A stretch of 64,000 nucleotides of DNA from Erythrobacter sp. F6033 (lineage in GTDB: Bacteria; Pseudomonadota; Alphaproteobacteria; Sphingomonadales; Sphingomonadaceae), in NCBI RefSeq assembly GCF_023016005.1, contig NZ_JALKAZ010000001.1, positions 310,001 through 374,000 of the forward strand. The letters are read 5' to 3'. The notes beneath the pieces are model-generated. The model saw only the letters and a program-made list of their open reading frames with translations. It was not told the origin of the DNA and did no database searches. Positions 61,148 to 64,000 of this stretch are shown here, piece by piece. Position numbers and translations under genes: made by a program. Each line of letters begins with the position of its first letter. The stretch's first letter is position 1.

Positions 61148-62149
61148 ATGTCTGTCGATACCATCTTCAAAGCTTTGGCCGATCCGACCCGGCTGCGCAT
61201 TGCGCGGCTACTCGGGACGATGGAGCTTGCGGTGGGTGAACTGGCTCAGGCGCTTGGGCAAAGTCAGCCCCGCGTGTCGCGCCATGTCGGCATCCTCTGC
61301 GATGCGGGGTTAGCCGAGAGGCGTCGTGAAGGCAGCTGGGTGTTTCTGCGCTCGACTGCCGGAGCCGACAATGCCGATCCTGTCGTGGTTGCTCTGGAGC
61401 AATTGCTGGCCATCGCCGAACGCGAAAATGGCGAATTTGCGAAAGTGTGCGAAAGCGACCGGCGTAAACTTGCGGCGATCCGTGATGCGCGTGAGGAAAG
61501 CGCAGAGACCTATTTCGCGCTTCACGCAGGCGACTGGGACGATCTGCGCGCTCTGCATAGCCCCGATGCGCAAGTGGAGCAGCGGCTTTCTGACGCGCTC
61601 GGCGAAGACGCGCTCGGCGCGGTTCTGGATATCGGTACAGGCACAGGCCGCATGGCTGAATTTTTCGCCAGCAAGGCTGAGCGTATTGTCGCATTCGACA
61701 AAAACCTTGAGATGCTGCGCGTTGCCCGCGCCAAGCTTCAGCATTTGCCCGCTGCGCAGATTGAGCTGGTGCAAGGCGACTTTTCCGAATTGCCGTTTGC
61801 CGATGCGAGCTTCGACACCGTACTGCTCCATCAGGTGCTTCATTTTGCACAAGACCCCGCGCTTCCTCTGGCTGAGGCTGCGCGTGTCACGCGGGTTGGA
61901 GGCAAGATCGCTATCGTCGATTTCGCCAGCCATGACCGCGAAGAGCTGCGCACCCGCCATCAACATGCCCGTCTTGGCTTTTCGGATCGCCAAATGCGCG
62001 AATTGATCCGCAGCGCAGGTTTCAGCGCTAGCGAACCGATCGCGCTCGATGGCGGGGAACTTGTTGTAAAAATCTGGATTGGGAAAAGGCGCGATGTGCC
62101 TGCCCAACAAAGCCAAACCGCTTCCTCTCTTAAAGAGCACTCCCAATGA
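61148..62149 (+). CDS. ArsR-family regulator fused to SAM-dependent methyltransferase (SahR-like)
   Basis: A 333-residue two-domain protein. An N-terminal ArsR winged helix (ALADPTRLRIARLLGTMELA, GQSQPRVSRHVGILCDAGLA, RREGSWVFLR) is followed by a class I methyltransferase (about 150-310) with LDIGTGTGRMAEFF and the ligand Asp in VAFDKNLEMLR. This fusion before metF and metH is known from alphaproteobacteria, where it senses S-adenosylhomocysteine. No good ribosome-binding site is seen, and the operator abuts the start, so the mRNA leader must be very short. It overlaps metF by four bases. Confidence 0.85.
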   Translation: MSVDTIFKALADPTRLRIARLLGTMELAVGELAQALGQSQPRVSRHVGILCDAGLAERRREGSWVFLRSTAGADNADPVVVALEQLLAIAERENGEFAKVCESDRRKLAAIRDAREESAETYFALHAGDWDDLRALHSPDAQVEQRLSDALGEDALGAVLDIGTGTGRMAEFFASKAERIVAFDKNLEMLRVARAKLQHLPAAQIELVQGDFSELPFADASFDTVLLHQVLHFAQDPALPLAEAARVTRVGGKIAIVDFASHDREELRTRHQHARLGFSDRQMRELIRSAGFSASEPIALDGGELVVKIWIGKRRDVPAQQSQTASSLKEHSQ

Positions 62150-63075
62150 CCCCCACTCTCGATCAATTGCACGAAGCGCGCACCGCTGTGGATACGCCGC
62201 TATTTTCCGGCCTGCCGGGGGATGTCGATGTCAGTTTCGAATTCTTCCCGCCGAAAACGGAGAAGATGGAAGAGCAATTGTGGGATGCTGTTCAGCAATT
62301 GAAGCCGCTCGCGCCAAGCTTTGTCTCGGTCACTTACGGCGCCGGTGGATCGACCCGTGAACGCACGCATGCCACGGTTGCGCGGATCATTTCCGAGGCG
62401 AATATGCCCGCTGCAGCACACCTGACCTGTGTCGGCGCGTCCAAAGCGGAAATTCGCGAGGTTGCCGAACAATATTGGGAAGCGGGTGTGCGCCATATCG
62501 TCGCTCTGCGCGGCGATGCGGGAGAGCCGGGCGCTCCGTTCACGCCCCATCCGGAGGGTTTTGCGACTGCAGCCGATCTGGTCGCAGGTCTCAAGGAAAT
62601 TGCCGATTTCGATATCTCGGTCGCGGCCTATCCCGAAACGCACCCTGACGCGGATTGCCCGCAAGCTGATATCGACAATCTGAAGCGCAAGCTGGATGCA
62701 GGTGCGAGCCGAGCGATCAGCCAGTTCTTCTTCTCCGCTGACAAATTCTTCGCCTTCCGCGATCAACTCGCCGCTAGTGGGATCGAACAACCTGTGCTTC
62801 CCGGGATTCTGCCGGTCACCAATGTGGCACAGGCGCGCAAATTCGCTGGCGCGTGCGGGGCGGAAATTCCGGAATGGATGGACGGTTTGTTTGAGGGACT
62901 GGATGCCAAGCCTGCTGCGCGCAAACTTGTCGCAGCCACTGTCGCTGCTGAGCTCTGTCGCCGGCTATATGCAGGCGGCGTGCGTGACTTCCATTTCTAC
63001 ACGCTCAACCGGCCGGAGCTCGCCTATGCGATCTGCCACATGCTCGGGAAGCGCCCTGTTGGAGGCATCGCATGA
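62146..63075 (+). CDS. metF: 5,10-methylenetetrahydrofolate reductase
   Basis: A 309-residue FAD enzyme making 5-methyl-THF for methionine synthase. Signatures: VSFEFFPPKTEKMEE with the catalytic-type Glu, SVTYGAGGSTRERT, HLTCVGASKAEI, ALRGDAGEPG, and AISQFFFSADKFFAF. The ending FHFYTLNRPELA is typical. It overlaps both neighbours by ATGA, so the three genes are one translationally coupled operon. Confidence 0.95.
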   Translation: MTPTLDQLHEARTAVDTPLFSGLPGDVDVSFEFFPPKTEKMEEQLWDAVQQLKPLAPSFVSVTYGAGGSTRERTHATVARIISEANMPAAAHLTCVGASKAEIREVAEQYWEAGVRHIVALRGDAGEPGAPFTPHPEGFATAADLVAGLKEIADFDISVAAYPETHPDADCPQADIDNLKRKLDAGASRAISQFFFSADKFFAFRDQLAASGIEQPVLPGILPVTNVAQARKFAGACGAEIPEWMDGLFEGLDAKPAARKLVAATVAAELCRRLYAGGVRDFHFYTLNRPELAYAICHMLGKRPVGGIA

Positions 63076-64000
63076 GTGCCCGCGAACAGTTGCAAGCGGC
63101 CGCCGCCGAACGCGTGCTTATCTTTGACGGCGCCTTCGGCACGCAAATCCAAGAGCGCAAGCTGACTGAAGAGGATTATGCGGGCGATCTGGGTCTGAAA
63201 GCTGACCAGAAGGGCAACAACGATATCCTCGCTCTGACGCGCCCCGATGTCATTCGCGACATCACCCGCGCTTACCTGAATGCCGGTTCTGACATTGTCG
63301 CGACCAACACTTTCAGCGCTAACCGGATCAGTCAGGCGGATTACGCCGCCGAGGATCGGGTCGCAGCGATCAATATCGAGTCTGGCAAAATCGCGCGTGC
63401 TCTCGCGGATGAATTTGCGGCGAAGGACGGCAAGCCCCGCTTCGTCGCTGGGGCAATCGGACCGACCAATAAGACATTATCGCTCAGCCCGGATGTCGAA
63501 GACCCTGGCTTTCGCGAGATTGATTTTGACGAGCTGACCGCCGTCTACAAGGATCAGGCGGCGGCTTTGATCGAAGGTGGCTGTGATTTCATCCTGATCG
63601 AGACAGTGTTCGATACGCTCAATGCCAAAGCGGGCATTATGGCGGTGAAACAGCTTGAGGCAGAGCTTGGCCGCGATGTGCCAGTGATGATTTCGATGAC
63701 GCTAACAGACCTGTCGGGACGTAATCTGTCCGGCCACACGGTCGAGGCGTTCTGGTACGCTGTACGTCATGCCAACCCTGTGACTATCGGACTGAATTGC
63801 AGTTTCGGTGCGGATCAATTGCGCCCGCATATCCAATCACTGTCTGGTATCGCCGATACGCTGCTGATGGCGTATCCCAATGCGGGCCTGCCCAATGAAC
63901 TGGGCGAATATGACGAGATGCCGGAAACAACCGCTGCGCTGGTTAAGCTGTGGGCCGAAAACGGTCAGGCGAACATCTTGGGCGGATGCTGCGGCTCTTC
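63072..64000 (+). CDS. metH: Cobalamin-dependent methionine synthase, N-terminal part, cut by window end
   Basis: The first 309 codons of a homocysteine S-methyltransferase domain: VLIFDGAFGTQIQERKL, NDILALTRPDVI, TNTFSANRISQADY, IGPTNKTLSLSP. Zinc-ligand segments are GLNCSFG and GGCCGS at the very end of the window. In many alphaproteobacteria this domain (about 350 residues) is a separate gene from the folate/cobalamin part; the window stops too early to tell if this one is split. The ATG overlaps the metF stop. Confidence 0.92.
   Translation, partial: MSAREQLQAAAAERVLIFDGAFGTQIQERKLTEEDYAGDLGLKADQKGNNDILALTRPDVIRDITRAYLNAGSDIVATNTFSANRISQADYAAEDRVAAINIESGKIARALADEFAAKDGKPRFVAGAIGPTNKTLSLSPDVEDPGFREIDFDELTAVYKDQAAALIEGGCDFILIETVFDTLNAKAGIMAVKQLEAELGRDVPVMISMTLTDLSGRNLSGHTVEAFWYAVRHANPVTIGLNCSFGADQLRPHIQSLSGIADTLLMAYPNAGLPNELGEYDEMPETTAALVKLWAENGQANILGGCCGS

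Noticed and set aside
59868..61313. A 481-codon plus-strand frame antisense to GH42
   Set aside because: It lies fully opposite a strongly supported GH42 gene and the ArsR start, has no family motifs, and reflects GC-rich third-codon bias.
1..64000. CRISPR arrays, insertion sequences, transposases or a replication origin
   Set aside because: No regular short direct-repeat array, transposase frame with terminal inverted repeats, or origin-like cluster was seen while reading both strands.

Overview
The window looks like a chromosomal stretch of a sphingomonad, most likely a marine member of the Erythrobacteraceae. This is inferred from the moderately GC-rich coding style, four large TonB-dependent receptors (TBDRs) of the Caulobacter/sphingomonad type, and polysaccharide-utilisation loci for algal polymers. 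No 16S gene is present, so the taxonomy is an inference.

Layout. 1-6.1 kb is core metabolism: a partial class I PHA synthase, an AlaC-type aminotransferase, a membrane-tethered LuxR-type regulator, a RadC-like JAMM protein coupled to a lone winged-helix protein, a crotonase and a thioesterase. tRNA-Cys and tRNA-Thr follow. The last 46 bases of tRNA-Thr are repeated exactly at 13626-13671. The 7.2 kb between the copies looks like a genomic island. It carries an HlyD adaptor, a C39-peptidase ABC exporter, a large double-glycine-leader secreted protein, a ClpP-like secreted protein and a small membrane protein, but no integrase. A three-gene regulatory/membrane cassette (13.8-15.4 kb) follows on the minus strand.

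15.6-31.2 kb is an alginate locus: two divergent TBDRs, a FadR-type GntR regulator, PL6 and PL17 alginate lyases, KdgF, a hexuronate-type MFS importer, a DEH reductase and KDG kinase. Together they convert alginate to KDPG; the aldolase must lie elsewhere. 31.3-34.9 kb is a Fap-like system: two related secreted subunit-like proteins (one with DSFDDNS repeats), a C39-peptidase lipoprotein, a small secreted protein and an outer-membrane barrel with an N-terminal coiled coil. This resembles functional-amyloid secretion.

35-41 kb holds a TBDR, a secreted amidohydrolase and a tandem-domain secreted protein. 41-55.8 kb is a beta-glucan (laminarin-like) locus: a flavin-dependent halogenase-family protein, a TBDR, GH16, a LacI regulator, MFS, GH3 and two sodium/solute symporters. 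Three LacI-type palindromes lie at promoters here. At 55.8 kb a short gene joins a perfect lasso-peptide leader motif and core-like segment to an S74 self-cleaving chaperone domain. It is followed on the opposite strand by a tight GH42 / Gfo-Idh / aldo-keto reductase / TauD-like operon. The window ends with ArsR-methyltransferase, metF and the start of metH behind a SahR-like palindrome.

The strongest candidates for undescribed biology are the self-releasing lasso-like precursor (55817-56194), the Fap-like cluster (31311-34860) and the tRNA-Thr island with its exporter and large GG-leader cargo (6412-13671). No search or computation was run; all family calls come from reading motifs in the sequence.
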